64,000 nucleotides of DNA from Allohoeflea poritis (GTDB lineage Bacteria > Pseudomonadota > Alphaproteobacteria > Rhizobiales > Rhizobiaceae). Location: the NCBI RefSeq assembly GCF_027889715.1, contig NZ_JAPJZH010000018.1, forward strand, positions 1-64,000, given 5' to 3'. Position numbers and translations under genes: made by a program. The notes under the pieces are model-generated. The model was not told the DNA's origin. It did not search any database and saw only the letters and a list, made by a program, of their open reading frames with translations. Each line of letters opens with the position of its first letter. Position 1 is the first letter of the stretch. Positions 43,314-53,499 of this stretch are shown here, one piece after another.

Positions 43314-44141
43314 TTACTTACGGAACGGCAGCAACAGCGACCAGCCCAGTTTCGTTGGCGCGTTGTCGCGATAATCCTTCAGGCCGATATCCATGTCCCG
43401 GTGACCGAGCCGCGGCTGCGCGCAATAGGTCCTGAAGATCCGGTCCCAGAAGGGGAAATTGAAGCCGTAATTGGTGTCCGTCTCGCGGCGGTCGCTCGAA
43501 TGGTGGACGCGGTGCATGTCGGGCGTGACCAGCACAAGGCGCACCAGCCGGTCGACCGGCAGCGGCAGCTTGACGTTGGAATGGTTGAACATCGCCGTGC
43601 CGTTGAGAACGATCTCGAAGACCAGAACGGCGATGGCCGGCGGACCGAGCGCAAGGATGATCAGCGCCTTCCACACCATGGAGATCAGGATTTCCAGCGG
43701 ATGGAAACGCAGCGCCGTCGTCACGTCGAAGCCGGGATCGCAGTGATGCATGCGGTGAATGCGCCACAATATGTGGAATTTGTGGCTCGCCACATGCTCC
43801 AGCCACACGGCGAAATCGAGGATCACGAAGGCGATGATGCCGGCGATCCAGGCCGGCGTTCCCAGAAGCGCGAAGAGGCCGTAGCCGTTCTCCTGCGCCC
43901 ACAACGCGGTACCGACGGCCGCAAGCGGAAAGACGACCCGGAGCGCCAGCGATGAAATCACCAGGATCGACAGGTTGGTGAACCAGCGCTTTGCCTTGAC
44001 CGCGCCCATCAGCTCGTCGCGTTCAAGCCGCGGGCTGAAAAGCTCGAAGGCCGCCATTGAAAGGAAGATGGCGGCGAATGCGATCAGCCGCACCGTCGGC
44101 TCGGAGAGCCCGAACAGTTGCATCTGGATTTCCTGGTCCAT
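43314..44141 (-). CDS. Sterol desaturase / fatty acid hydroxylase family protein
   Basis: 275 residues, membrane di-iron enzyme with about four transmembrane helices. The histidine clusters that bind the metal are HVASHKFH, HRMHH, HSN and HRVHHS. These fit the FA_hydroxylase superfamily, members of which hydroxylate lipid acyl chains, carotenoids or sterol-like lipids. The substrate is not deducible. It converges on the solute-binding protein gene with 2 bp between stops. Confidence 0.9.
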   Translation of the reverse strand: MDQEIQMQLFGLSEPTVRLIAFAAIFLSMAAFELFSPRLERDELMGAVKAKRWFTNLSILVISSLALRVVFPLAAVGTALWAQENGYGLFALLGTPAWIAGIIAFVILDFAVWLEHVASHKFHILWRIHRMHHCDPGFDVTTALRFHPLEILISMVWKALIILALGPPAIAVLVFEIVLNGTAMFNHSNVKLPLPVDRLVRLVLVTPDMHRVHHSSDRRETDTNYGFNFPFWDRIFRTYCAQPRLGHRDMDIGLKDYRDNAPTKLGWSLLLPFRK

Positions 44142-44202
44142 CTCTGGAATCTAGCGCCGGGTGATCGAAAACAAACCGGTCATGCCAGCGCTGTCCCGGC
44201 GC

Positions 44203-44616
44203 TCAGTGGGTGCGGTAGCGGGCCATGGCGCCGCGCTCGATGGCCGCGCAGGTCAGCTTGTCGAGGCTGAGCCGGTCGCGCAGGATCTGCAAGAGCCGCA
44301 GTTCCTCCTGTTCGACATGCAGATCGGCCGCCGCAACCTCGACCGCTAGCGCATAGGCCGTGTCGTAAAGATTGTGGGGCAGGGCGTCATGGATGATGAG
44401 AAGCACCGTGTCGAGCCCGTCCTGCTCGCTCAGGATCGCGCCGCAATCCTTGGAAACCCGGACCAGCCGATCCTCGTCGAAATCCTGGAATATGGGCAGG
44501 GTGCGCGTGATATTGCCGATTTGCGCGAGCTCCGCATCGGTCATGGTCCGGTCGACCGCCGACATGGTGACCATGACATAGATGAGCGCGTCCTGAATGG
44601 TGATCGGGGATGTCAT
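44203..44616 (-). CDS. TerB-family protein
   Basis: 137 residues, all-helical TerB/DjlA-N-type fold. Acidic metal-binding-like motifs appear as SAVDRTMTDAELAQIG and VEVAAADLHVEQEELRLL, the duplicated EF-hand-like arrangement of the family. TerB proteins were first linked to tellurite resistance but mostly have unknown roles. ATG 44616 follows GAAGGA. Positions 44617-44907 upstream carry the divergent promoter region with no further gene or riboswitch recognised. Confidence 0.85.
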   Translation of the reverse strand: MTSPITIQDALIYVMVTMSAVDRTMTDAELAQIGNITRTLPIFQDFDEDRLVRVSKDCGAILSEQDGLDTVLLIIHDALPHNLYDTAYALAVEVAAADLHVEQEELRLLQILRDRLSLDKLTCAAIERGAMARYRTH

Positions 44617-44907
44617 GCAAGGTCCTTCTTGATCTTCGCCCAACGGATCTGGCTGGGCCTAAACTATGGAGCGGCATAGCGCTGCGCAAGTTGCTTCATA
44701 AGCTGTGAATCGGTCATTTTGAAGCAAAATCTGCCGCATTTCGCTCCGCAACGTCAAAAAGCGCGCCGGCCCGTCATTGACGCGAAGGGGCGCTCGGCAT
44801 AGGTTCCGCTGCGCTGCAGCATGGGCGACGGGATTCAAGGACGACCCACGCCTTCCAGATTGGCTGCCGTAATACCATGAATTCGCAGGAATCCTGAAAG
44901 AAAGACG

Positions 44908-46572
44908 ATGAACACGCACCGCCAGACCCAGATCAGTCTCGATGAGGATATGATTGCGGCAGCGGCCGAGGCAAAGGCCTGGCCGTTCGAGGAGGCGCGC
45001 AAGATCGTCAAGCGCTACGAAAAGAGCGGTTATCCCGAGACGGTGCTCTTCGAGACCGGTTACGGGCCGTCCGGGCTGCCTCATATCGGCACTTTCGGCG
45101 AGGTTGCCCGCACGTCCATGGTGCGCCATGCATTCCGCGTGCTGACCCGCGACACCGTGAAAACGAAGATCCTGTGTTTTTCGGACGACATGGACGGCTT
45201 CCGCAAGGTGCCGACCAACCTTCCGAACCAGGAGATGCTGCAGAACTATATCGGCATGCCGCTGACCAGCGTGCCGGACCCGTTTTCCAGCGAGTACCCG
45301 TCCTTCGGCGCCGCCAACAATGCACGCCTGCGGGCCTTCCTCGATCGGTTCGGCTTCGAATACGAATTCGCGTCCTCGACGGAATATTACCAGAGCGGCC
45401 GCTTCGACGCGGCGCTGCGCCGCATGCTGGACGTCTACGACAAGGTCATGGATATCATCCTGCCGACGCTTGGCGAGGAACGCCGCGCCACCTATTCGCC
45501 CTTCCTGCCCGTGTGCCAGCGCACCGGCAAGGTCCTGCAAGTGCCGATGACCGGCCGCAATGTCGAGGCCGGCACGGTCACCTATGTCGATCCGGAAACC
45601 GGCGAAGAAATCGAGACCCCTGTCACCGGCGGCCGGGTCAAGTGCCAGTGGAAGGCCGACTGGGCGCTGCGCTGGTACGCGCTCGGCGTCGACTATGAAA
45701 TGGCCGGCAAGGACCTGATCGACAGCGTGACCCTGTCGTCTAAGATCTGCCGGGCGCTCGGAAAGCCGGCGCCGGAAGGCTTCAACTACGAACTCTTCCT
45801 CGATGAGAACGGTCAGAAAATCTCCAAGTCCAAGGGCAACGGCCTGACGATCGACGAGTGGCTGACCTATGCATCCGAGGAGAGCCTGGCGCTCTACATG
45901 TTCCAGAAGCCGAAGACAGCCAAGAAGCTCTATTTCGACGTCATCCCGAAGGCGGTCGACGAGTATTTCTCGTTTCTCGGCGCTTATCCGCGGCAGGACT
46001 GGAAAAACCGGCTCGGCAATCCCGTCTGGCACCTGCATGACGGCGATCCGCCGGCGCTCGACAATCCGGTGCCCTTCGCGATGCTGCTCAATCTCGTCAG
46101 CGCCTCGAACGCCGAGAACAGCGACGTTCTGTGGGGGTTCATCTCGCGCTATGCGCCGGGCGTGACGGCACAGACCCATCCGAAGCTCGATGAGCTGGTC
46201 GGCTACGCGATCCGTTACTTCAACGATTTCGTCAAGCCGACCAAGGTGTTCAGGCCTGCCGACGATGTCGAGCGGCAGGCGCTGACGGCGCTCGACAGCA
46301 AGCTGGCGGAGTTGCCCGATGATGCCGACGGCGCGGTCATCCAGGATGCGGTGCTGGATGTCGCGCGCGCCATCGAGCGCTACCAGGATCCGAACAAGAA
46401 GAGCCCGGATGGCGGTCCGGGCGTCTCGATCGCCTTCTTCCAGATGCTTTACCAGGTGCTTCTGGGGCAGGAGCGCGGGCCGCGTTTCGGATCCTTCGTC
46501 GCGCTCTACGGCATTGGCGAGACCCGCGCGCTTATCGCAAAGGCACTGGCAGGGGATCTTGCAGCGGGCTGA
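44908..46572 (+). CDS. lysK: Class I lysyl-tRNA synthetase
   Basis: 554 residues. This is the archaeal-type class I LysRS found in alphaproteobacteria in place of class II LysS. The HIGH-type motif is LPHIGTFGE (about residue 58) and the KMSKS-type motif is KISKSKGNG (about residue 312). The Rossmann catalytic domain and the C-terminal alpha-helix-cage domain fill the normal length. ATG 44908 follows GAAAGAAAG. The gene ends inside the convergent SNase-like gene with a 41-bp overlap. Confidence 0.95.
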   Translation: MNTHRQTQISLDEDMIAAAAEAKAWPFEEARKIVKRYEKSGYPETVLFETGYGPSGLPHIGTFGEVARTSMVRHAFRVLTRDTVKTKILCFSDDMDGFRKVPTNLPNQEMLQNYIGMPLTSVPDPFSSEYPSFGAANNARLRAFLDRFGFEYEFASSTEYYQSGRFDAALRRMLDVYDKVMDIILPTLGEERRATYSPFLPVCQRTGKVLQVPMTGRNVEAGTVTYVDPETGEEIETPVTGGRVKCQWKADWALRWYALGVDYEMAGKDLIDSVTLSSKICRALGKPAPEGFNYELFLDENGQKISKSKGNGLTIDEWLTYASEESLALYMFQKPKTAKKLYFDVIPKAVDEYFSFLGAYPRQDWKNRLGNPVWHLHDGDPPALDNPVPFAMLLNLVSASNAENSDVLWGFISRYAPGVTAQTHPKLDELVGYAIRYFNDFVKPTKVFRPADDVERQALTALDSKLAELPDDADGAVIQDAVLDVARAIERYQDPNKKSPDGGPGVSIAFFQMLYQVLLGQERGPRFGSFVALYGIGETRALIAKALAGDLAAG

Positions 46573-47302
46573 CGCTGTCGGAGGACACCGACTGCCCGCT
46601 GTCGGGAACCGATGACGCGCCGCGCGGGTCGCTGCCGAAAATGCCCCTGGCTTCCTTTTGCGCGGTCGCGCCCAGATCGGCATATCTGCTGCCAACGAAT
46701 GCGCGCGCCCAGCCGCGGCTTGCCAGCCAGGCTGCCGGGTCCTGCTTGCCGACGAGGCAGGTGACGACGATGATTTCGCGCCAGCGCTCCTCCGGCAGGT
46801 TGCAGGACAGCGAACGCCCGCCGACGAAATTGCGAAATGCGGTCCGTGCGATGATGCCGCACGGCCACAGCCGGCCTTCCTGGTCCGTGCAGGTATCGTC
46901 GGGGTCGGTCACAACAATCCCCTTGAGGCGCAGCCCGCCCTCCGGAAAGACGATCTCGCCGGCGGCGATCACCAACGGCTTGTGCAGCAGGGTCGGGCGC
47001 GGACCGGTTGCCCGTTCGACCGTCGGCGTTAGCGGAGCCCGCGGCGCAATGCGCTCCAGTTGTACGGCATTTTGCGCAAACGGCGTGGCGAATTGCTCCG
47101 GTGCGATGGCGCGGGGCGCCGCCCCGTCCGCAGCGCCGGCGATTTCGTTTGGGCTCTCATCGGACCAGACGGGTCCGGCCGCGTCGCCCCGGGAATTTCC
47201 GGAGGGATCGGGCGCCAGCAGATAGAGCGCGAAGCCGACGGCAAGAACAATGGCCAGGATGGCCACGGGCCTCAGAAAGCGTCCTGGCCCCGGCCGCAAC
47301 AT
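46532..47302 (-). CDS. Membrane-anchored SNase-like (thermonuclease-fold) protein
   Basis: About 256 residues. An N-terminal transmembrane helix (about 10-30, [21 protein letters not shown]) and a disordered Pro/Ala linker precede a C-terminal SNase-like OB domain ([46 protein letters not shown]). The catalytic Arg/Glu residues of staphylococcal nuclease are not clearly conserved, so activity is doubtful. ATG 47302 overlaps the stop of the S24 gene (TAATG), implying coupling; ATG 47317 is possible. Confidence 0.75.
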   Translation of the reverse strand: MLRPGPGRFLRPVAILAIVLAVGFALYLLAPDPSGNSRGDAAGPVWSDESPNEIAGAADGAAPRAIAPEQFATPFAQNAVQLERIAPRAPLTPTVERATGPRPTLLHKPLVIAAGEIVFPEGGLRLKGIVVTDPDDTCTDQEGRLWPCGIIARTAFRNFVGGRSLSCNLPEERWREIIVVTCLVGKQDPAAWLASRGWARAFVGSRYADLGATAQKEARGIFGSDPRGASSVPDSGQSVSSDSVSPLQDPLPVPLR

Positions 47303-47940
47303 TACTGGCTGGCCCATACGATTCGGGCGATCCAGTCGATCTCGCCCATGCCGAAGCTCCTGTCGGCGTGCTCCGGGTTGAGCGATGCGAGTTCGACACG
47401 ATCCGGCGCGTATTTGCGCAACATCTTGGCCATGATCTCGCCGTCCCGCGTCCTGACGACCACGCGGTCGCCGGTGCGCACCGTCGCCTCGGGGTCGACG
47501 ATCAGCGTGTCGCCGTCGCGGTAGAGCGGCAGCATGGATTCGCCCTGGATCTTCAGCGCATAGGCATGGCGCGCGGTGGCTGCGGGAAGCTCCACGACAT
47601 CCCAGCCATGGCCGGTCGGAAAGCCGCCATCGTCGAAATAGCCGCCGGCGCCGGCCTGGGCCGAACCGAGCAGCGGCACGGCTGAAGATGCTGTCCCGGC
47701 TTCTGAGCCTGAACCGTTTGCGAGGCCGGCGAATTCGGTCAGCGAGCAGCCGGTCGCTTCGAGGATGCGCGAGACGGATTCGGTCGACGGCCAGCGCTGC
47801 CGGCCATCGGCCGCCAGCCGTTTCGAGCGGTTGAATGCCGTCGGATCGAGCCCGGCGCGGCGCGCCAGCGCCGAAACGGATAGACCGTTATGCTCCGCAA
47901 GCGTGTCGATGGCCGACCATATCTGCTTGTGCGACAACAT
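47302..47940 (-). CDS. HTH / S24-peptidase repressor-type protein
   Basis: 212 residues. An N-terminal helix-turn-helix (HNGLSVSALARRAGLDPTAFNRSKR) is joined by a Gly/Ser/Ala linker to an S24 LexA-like peptidase domain with the nucleophile Ser in GESMLP and the general-base Lys in MAKML. It resembles single-copy rhizobial S24 proteins rather than a phage CI, and the target is unknown. ATG 47940 is used; the frame extends to 47985. Translationally coupled to the SNase-like gene. Confidence 0.88.
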   Translation of the reverse strand: MLSHKQIWSAIDTLAEHNGLSVSALARRAGLDPTAFNRSKRLAADGRQRWPSTESVSRILEATGCSLTEFAGLANGSGSEAGTASSAVPLLGSAQAGAGGYFDDGGFPTGHGWDVVELPAATARHAYALKIQGESMLPLYRDGDTLIVDPEATVRTGDRVVVRTRDGEIMAKMLRKYAPDRVELASLNPEHADRSFGMGEIDWIARIVWASQ

Positions 47941-48029
47941 CGTCTGGTCCCGGTTGAACTGACCGAACAAGTCGAACGGATTCAACCATTTCTAGACCAG
48001 GCTGAGGCTAATTTGAAGCCGGACCTGCT

Positions 48030-48644
48030 CTACGGTGTGTACGGCGCGCGCCCGGTTTGCAACGCATGTTCCAGCAGTTCGATGCGGTCCTGGCCCCAGA
48101 ACACCTCGCCATTGAGCACATAGGCCGGCACGCCCACCGCATCGGCGGCGACCGCTTCCTCGGAATTGCGTGCCCAGATAGCGGCGATATCGTCCGATTG
48201 CGCGCGCTCCAGTATGGCCTCGGCGTCAAAGCCGCAATCGGTCAGGATGCCGGCAATGACGCCCCGGTCGGCAAGGTCGCGATCCTCTGCCCAGACGCCG
48301 GCAAGAACCTTGCGCATATAATCGAACGGATCCTTGCCGGCTTCCGTCAGGGCGATGACGGCCTGATCGGCGAGTGTCGTGTCGACCGGCCAGAATTTCG
48401 GTTTCGTATTGACCGGCAAGCCGCGATAGTCGGCGACCCGCTGTATCTCTATGAGGCGGTAGCGCTGGCGCACCGGCGGGCGCTTTGCCGGCGGCACGGC
48501 GCCCGATACTTCCCACAATGCGAAGAGGTTGACGGGCTTGTAGGCGATCTGCGCGCCTTGCCGTCGTGCCGCCTCGCCGAGCGCTTCATGGCCGAGATAG
48601 GTGAAAGGCGAAGCGCCGTAGAAATAATAGTCGATGACAGCCAT
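48030..48644 (-). CDS. 2-hydroxychromene-2-carboxylate isomerase / DsbA-fold protein
   Basis: 204 residues, kappa-GST/HCCA isomerase family of the thioredoxin superfamily. The N-terminal YYFYGASPFTYLGHEAL carries the Ser that activates glutathione in place of the DsbA cysteines. The C-terminal GVPAYVLNGEVFWGQDRIELLEHAL is the cis-Pro and last-helix signature. It probably acts on a glutathione-linked or aromatic substrate; the native reaction is unknown. ATG 48644; monocistronic. Confidence 0.88.
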   Translation of the reverse strand: MAVIDYYFYGASPFTYLGHEALGEAARRQGAQIAYKPVNLFALWEVSGAVPPAKRPPVRQRYRLIEIQRVADYRGLPVNTKPKFWPVDTTLADQAVIALTEAGKDPFDYMRKVLAGVWAEDRDLADRGVIAGILTDCGFDAEAILERAQSDDIAAIWARNSEEAVAADAVGVPAYVLNGEVFWGQDRIELLEHALQTGRAPYTP

Positions 48645-48736
48645 GCTTGCTCCCCGGATTATACGTCGGATCCCGCCCTTTGCCTCCGAAGTAGCACGCG
48701 GGCGGTCTCCGGCAAGGCGGCAGTGGGAATCTTCTC

Positions 48737-48764
48737 AAAAAAAAGCGGGCCTTGGAGCCCGCTT
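48737..48764 (-). terminator. Intrinsic terminator of the beta-oxidation operon
   Basis: On the minus strand AAGCGGGC (48764-48757) pairs with GCCCGCTT (48750-48743) around a 6-nt loop and runs into eight T. It lies 22 bp past the fadJ stop. Confidence 0.9.
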
Positions 48765-48785
48765 TGATGCTTGTCGCCGGGGCAG

Positions 48786-50999
48786 CTAGGCCGCCTGGCC
48801 GATCCCCGCGCCCGCGCCGAACCGCGCGTAGAAGGTCTCGCCATTCGCCGCCATCTCCTTCAAGAGCGGTGTCGGCTTGAAATGTTCGCCGTGCCGGGAT
48901 GCGAGATCGTCGCACATGTCGACGAATGCCTTGACGCCGAGCCCGTCAATATAGGACAGCGCCCCGCCGGTATAGGGCGCGAAACCGAAGCCGAGGATCG
49001 AGCCGATATCGGCCTCGCGCGGATCGGTGACGATACCCTCTTCCATGGTCCGCGCCGCTTCCAGCGCGATGGTTGCCAGGAAGCGCCGCTTGACCTCGTC
49101 GACGCTGACATCGTCCGGGTCCTGCTGCGGGTAAAGGTCCTTCAGCTCGGGCCAGAGATGCTTCTTGGCCGGTTTTGCCGGATAGTCGTAGAAGCCCTTG
49201 CCGTTCTTGCGGCCGAGCCGTCCATGCGTGTCGACCATCGTGTCGATGAGCTCGACGTGGCGCGGATCGACCGCGCCTTCGCCGAGATCGGCGATCGTCG
49301 CGCGGTTGACCTTCTGCGACAGGTCGATCGCCACTTCGTCATTGAGCGCCAGCGGTCCGACCGGCATGCCCGTCATCTTGGCGATGTTCTCGATCATCGC
49401 CGGCGGAATGCCCTCGATCAGCATGCTGTAGGCCTCGGTCATGTAGCGCATCACGCAGCGATTGACGTAGAAGCCGCGCGTATCGTTGACCACGATCGGC
49501 GTTTTCTTGATCGCCTGGACGTAATCCAGCGCCACGGCAAGCGCCTTGTCACCGGTTTTTTCGCCGAGAATGATCTCGACCAGCATCATCTTGTCGACCG
49601 GCGAGAAAAAGTGGATGCCGACGAAATCGTCCGGCCGCCGCGAATTCTCTGCAAGGCCGGTGATCGGCAGGGTCGAGGTGTTGGAGGCGAACACGGACCC
49701 CGGCGCAAGCACCGCTTCGGCTGCTTCGGTCACCGTCTTCTTGATGCCCCGGTCCTCGAACACTGCCTCGATCACGAGGTCGGCGCCGTCGAGCGCGGCA
49801 TAGTCGGTGGTCGGCGTGATCAGCGACAGCAACGCTTCGCCGTCTTCCTCGCTCATCCGGCGCTTCTTGACCGCGGCGGCAACGAGGTCCTGCGAGTGAG
49901 CCTTGCCCTTGTCGGCCGCGTTCTGGTCGCGGTCGATCAGCACGACCGGAATGCCCGCCTTGGCGGTCACAAAGGCAATGCCCGCACCCATGAAGCCGGC
50001 GCCGACAACGCCGATCTTGGAGAACTTGGTCTTTTCAATGCCGGCCGGGCGGCGCGCGCCCTTGTTGAGCTCCTGCAGCGAGACGAACAGCGAGCGCACC
50101 ATGGCATAGGCTTCCGGCGTTTGCAGGATTTCGGTGAAGTAGCGCTGCTCGATGCGAAGGCCGGTGTCGAACGGCACCTGCAGGCCCTCATAGACGCATT
50201 TGATAATGGCGATCGCCGCCGGGTAATTGGCATAGGACTGCTTGCGCAGATTGGCCGAAACAGCCGGCCACAACTGTGCGCCCTGCGGGCTCCAGATGGC
50301 GCCGCCCGGCAGTTTGAAGCCCTTCTCGTCCCAGGGCTGAACCGGCTTCAGCCCGTCGCGGATCATCTGCTTGGCCGTCTCGATCAGCTTGTCCGGCTCG
50401 GCGATCTCGTGGATCAGACCCAGCGACTTGGCCTTTTTCGGCGACAGGTTCTGACCTGTCGTCATCATCATCAGCGCGTCCTGCTGGTTGGTCAGGCGCG
50501 GAACGCGCTGGGTGCCGCCGGCACCGGGGAAGATGCCGACCTTGACTTCCGGCAGCGCCATCTTGACGTCCTTGCCGTCGGCGGCGACGCGTCCGTGGCA
50601 GGCCAGCGACATTTCGAACGCACCGCCCATGCACACGCCGTTGATAGCCGAGACCCACGGCTTGCCGCAGGTCTCCAGCTTGCGGAACAGGCCCGTCATG
50701 CGGCCGACCTGGTCAAACAGCGCCTTTGAGACGCCGCTCGGATCCTTGGCGCGTTCTTCCTGGATGCGCTCGAACACCGAGTTCATCATGGTCAGGTCCG
50801 CGCCGCCGGAGAAGGTCGATTTGCCCGAGGTGATGACGGCGCCCTTGACGGCCTCGTCATTGGTGACCTGATCGACGATGGCGTCGAGTTCGTCCAGCAC
50901 CTCCAGGGTGAAGACGTTCATGGTCTTGTCGGCCATGTCCCACGTGATGAGGGCGATGCCGTCCGAGTCGGTTTCGATCGTGAAGTTCTTGTAGCTCAT
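48786..50999 (-). CDS. fadJ: Fatty-acid oxidation multifunctional enzyme: enoyl-CoA hydratase / 3-hydroxyacyl-CoA dehydrogenase
   Basis: 737 residues. The N-terminal crotonase domain (about 1-200; GGADLTMM oxyanion region, [16 protein letters not shown]) is followed by the 3-hydroxyacyl-CoA dehydrogenase NAD domain ([21 protein letters not shown], about 325) and its C-terminal helical domain ([11 protein letters not shown]). It performs hydration and the NAD-dependent oxidation of beta-oxidation. ATG 50999 with TGACCAG-type leader is used rather than the longer frame. Last gene of the operon, 17 bp after the thiolase. Confidence 0.95.
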   Translation of the reverse strand: MSYKNFTIETDSDGIALITWDMADKTMNVFTLEVLDELDAIVDQVTNDEAVKGAVITSGKSTFSGGADLTMMNSVFERIQEERAKDPSGVSKALFDQVGRMTGLFRKLETCGKPWVSAINGVCMGGAFEMSLACHGRVAADGKDVKMALPEVKVGIFPGAGGTQRVPRLTNQQDALMMMTTGQNLSPKKAKSLGLIHEIAEPDKLIETAKQMIRDGLKPVQPWDEKGFKLPGGAIWSPQGAQLWPAVSANLRKQSYANYPAAIAIIKCVYEGLQVPFDTGLRIEQRYFTEILQTPEAYAMVRSLFVSLQELNKGARRPAGIEKTKFSKIGVVGAGFMGAGIAFVTAKAGIPVVLIDRDQNAADKGKAHSQDLVAAAVKKRRMSEEDGEALLSLITPTTDYAALDGADLVIEAVFEDRGIKKTVTEAAEAVLAPGSVFASNTSTLPITGLAENSRRPDDFVGIHFFSPVDKMMLVEIILGEKTGDKALAVALDYVQAIKKTPIVVNDTRGFYVNRCVMRYMTEAYSMLIEGIPPAMIENIAKMTGMPVGPLALNDEVAIDLSQKVNRATIADLGEGAVDPRHVELIDTMVDTHGRLGRKNGKGFYDYPAKPAKKHLWPELKDLYPQQDPDDVSVDEVKRRFLATIALEAARTMEEGIVTDPREADIGSILGFGFAPYTGGALSYIDGLGVKAFVDMCDDLASRHGEHFKPTPLLKEMAANGETFYARFGAGAGIGQAA

Positions 51000-51016
51000 C
51001 TGGTCAGTCCCTGTCT

Positions 51017-52225
51017 TCAAACGCGCTCGATGATGGTCGCCGTGCCCATGCCGGCGCCGATGCACAATGTGACGAGCGCCGTGTTGAGGTCGCGCCGTTC
51101 GAGTTCGTCGAGCACCGTGCCGAGGATCATCGCGCCGGTCGCGCCCAGCGGATGGCCCATGGCGATGGCGCCGCCATTGACGTTGATCTTGTCGTGCGGA
51201 ATTTCGAGCGCCTGCATGTAGCGCAGGACGACGGAGGCAAAGGCCTCGTTCAGTTCGAAGAGATCGATATCGTCGCGTGTCATGCCGGCGCGGTCGAGCA
51301 GCTTGCGCGTCACATCCACCGGACCGGTCAGCATCAGCGCCGGGTCGGAGCCGATATTGGAGAACGCCCGGATTTTCGCGCGCGGCTTCAGGCCCATCTT
51401 CCGGCCGCCTTCTTCGGAACCCATCAGGATGGCCGCGGCGCCGTCGACAATGCCGGACGAGTTGCCGGCGTGGTGGACATGCTTGACCATCTCGACATCC
51501 GGATGCGCCTGTACCGCGACAGCGTCGAAACCGCCCATTTCGCCCATGATCTCGAAAGAGGCGTTGAGCGACGCCAGGCTCTGCATGTCGGTGCCGGGGC
51601 GCATGTGCTCGTCATGGTCGAGGATGGTCAGGCCGTTCTGGTCCTTGACGGGAATGACCGAGTTCTTGAAATAGCCTTTTTCCCAGGCATGGGCGGCGCG
51701 TTTCTGGCTTTCCACCGAATAGGCGTCGACCTCGTCGCGCGAGAAACCGTATTTCGTGGCGATCAGGTCGGCGGAGACGCCCTGCGGCATGAAATAGGCC
51801 GGAAGGTTGACGGACGGGTCCATGAACCACGCGCCGCCGGACATGCCGATGCCGACGCGCGACATGGATTCGACGCCGCCGGTGATCACGATGTCGTCGG
51901 CGCCCTGGCCGATCTTGGCCGCGCCCATATTCACGGCATCGAGGCCGGAAGCACAGAAACGGTTGATCTGCATGCCGGGCGCTTCGGTCGCGTAGCCGGC
52001 CTCGAAGATCGAGGCGCGGGCGATGTCGCCGCCGGCTTCCATGACCGGATCGACACAGCCGAACACAACGTCGTCCAGTTGCGAAGTGTCGAGTTCGTTG
52101 CGGTCGCGCACGGCCTCCAGCACTTTCGCGCCAAGTCGCACGGAAGGCACCTCATGCAGGCTACCGTCCTTCTTGCCGCGCCCGCGCGGGGTGCGCACAT
52201 GATCGTAAATAAAGGCATCAGCCAT
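51017..52225 (-). CDS. fadA: Acetyl-CoA acyltransferase (thiolase)
   Basis: 402 residues. Thiolase catalytic residues are all present: Cys in [12 protein letters not shown] (about residue 90), His in [16 protein letters not shown] (about 355) and Cys in [10 protein letters not shown] (about 387). It cleaves 3-ketoacyl-CoA to acetyl-CoA and a shortened acyl-CoA. ATG 52225 with GGAGAA upstream. It lies 13 bp after the acyl-CoA dehydrogenase and 17 bp before fadJ, completing the cycle. Confidence 0.95.
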   Translation of the reverse strand: MADAFIYDHVRTPRGRGKKDGSLHEVPSVRLGAKVLEAVRDRNELDTSQLDDVVFGCVDPVMEAGGDIARASIFEAGYATEAPGMQINRFCASGLDAVNMGAAKIGQGADDIVITGGVESMSRVGIGMSGGAWFMDPSVNLPAYFMPQGVSADLIATKYGFSRDEVDAYSVESQKRAAHAWEKGYFKNSVIPVKDQNGLTILDHDEHMRPGTDMQSLASLNASFEIMGEMGGFDAVAVQAHPDVEMVKHVHHAGNSSGIVDGAAAILMGSEEGGRKMGLKPRAKIRAFSNIGSDPALMLTGPVDVTRKLLDRAGMTRDDIDLFELNEAFASVVLRYMQALEIPHDKINVNGGAIAMGHPLGATGAMILGTVLDELERRDLNTALVTLCIGAGMGTATIIERV

Positions 52226-52238
52226 TGTTCAATTCTCC

Positions 52239-53411
52239 TCAAAGGCTCCGTGCGATTAACAGTTTCATGATTTCGTTCGTTCCGCCGTAAATGCGCTGCA
52301 CGCGCGCATCGCGGAACATGCGTGCGATCGGGTATTCATTCATGTAGCCATAGCCGCCATGCAGTTGCAGGCATTCGTCCACCAGCTTGCACTGCAGATC
52401 GGTGAGCATGTATTTCGCCATCGAGGCGGTCGCCGGCGTCAGTTCGCCCTTCAGGTGCTGTTCGACACAGTGATTGACGAAGACGCGCGCCATGGTGGCT
52501 TCCGATTTCAGTTCGGCCAGCTTGAACTGGGTGTTCTGGAATTCGATGACCGCTTTGCCGAAGGCCTTGCGCTCGCGCACATAGTCGATGGTCATTGCCA
52601 GCGCCCGTTCGATCATCGAGATCGCCTGGTTGGCAATCAGCAGGCGTTCCTGCGGCAATTCGGTCATCAGCTGGATGAAGCCCTGTCCCTCTTCCGGTCC
52701 GAGCAGGTTCGCCGTCGGGATGCGCACATCGTTGAAGAACAGCTCCGATGTGTCGTTGGCCTTCAGGCCCACCTTGTCGAGATTGCGGCCGCGTTCGAAA
52801 CCTTCGACCTCGTCGGTCTCGACAATCATCAGGGACGTGCCCTTGGCGCCGGCCGTCGGATCGGTCTTGGTCACGACGATGATCAGATTGGCGTTCTGAC
52901 CGTTGGTGATGAACGTCTTGGAGCCGTTGACGAGGTAATGATTGCCGTCCTTGCGGGCCGTCGTCTTGACGCCCTGGAGGTCGGAACCGGCGCCCGGTTC
53001 CGTCATGGCGATGGCGCCGATGAGTTCGCCGGTGGCGAGCCTTGGAAGCCAGCGCCGTTTCTGTTCCTCCGATCCGTGATGCAGGATGTAGGGAACGACG
53101 ATGGCGTTGTGCAGCGCGATGCCGAAACCGTCGACGCCGGCATGGCCGATCGCCTCGGTGATGATTGCCTCATGCGCGTAGCTGCCGCCCGAACCGCCAT
53201 ATTCTTCCGGCACCGAAGCACAGAGCAGCCCGGCCGACCCGGCCTTTTCCCAGGCCTCGCGCTCGACGATCTCTTCCTTCTCATAGCGCTCGTAATGCGG
53301 CGCGATCTCCGTTTCCATGAAACGGTTGGCCATGTCCTGGAGCATCGACAGATCGTCGCTCATCCATTCGGGTCTTGGAACGTCGAGAACCCCGGCAGGC
53401 ATGGTGGGCAT
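52239..53411 (-). CDS. Acyl-CoA dehydrogenase
   Basis: 390 residues, FAD-dependent acyl-CoA dehydrogenase with the usual N-terminal helical, middle beta ([13 protein letters not shown] flavin motif; [10 protein letters not shown]) and C-terminal helical domains ([34 protein letters not shown] segments). ATG 53411 follows GGAGGAAAA. It is the second gene of the operon and is the standard-size enzyme, probably for medium- or branched-chain substrates. Confidence 0.93.
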   Translation of the reverse strand: MPTMPAGVLDVPRPEWMSDDLSMLQDMANRFMETEIAPHYERYEKEEIVEREAWEKAGSAGLLCASVPEEYGGSGGSYAHEAIITEAIGHAGVDGFGIALHNAIVVPYILHHGSEEQKRRWLPRLATGELIGAIAMTEPGAGSDLQGVKTTARKDGNHYLVNGSKTFITNGQNANLIIVVTKTDPTAGAKGTSLMIVETDEVEGFERGRNLDKVGLKANDTSELFFNDVRIPTANLLGPEEGQGFIQLMTELPQERLLIANQAISMIERALAMTIDYVRERKAFGKAVIEFQNTQFKLAELKSEATMARVFVNHCVEQHLKGELTPATASMAKYMLTDLQCKLVDECLQLHGGYGYMNEYPIARMFRDARVQRIYGGTNEIMKLLIARSL

Positions 53412-53499
53412 GCATTTTCCTCCGCGAGAATGTCCGGGCGGGCCGGACACGTCTATTCAAATGTGGTGCCGGTGTGCCGGGCTGCAAGCCCGGCAGGCT

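Noticed and set aside
44617-44907. Possible riboswitch or leader upstream of lysK
   Set aside because: Neither a known lysine aptamer pattern nor a T-box was seen, and no terminator-like stem with a T-tract precedes the gene.
48771-50729. 652-codon plus-strand frame opposite fadJ
   Set aside because: Its composition (Arg/His/Asp/Val-rich) is typical of an antisense shadow, and the minus strand carries a complete FadJ.
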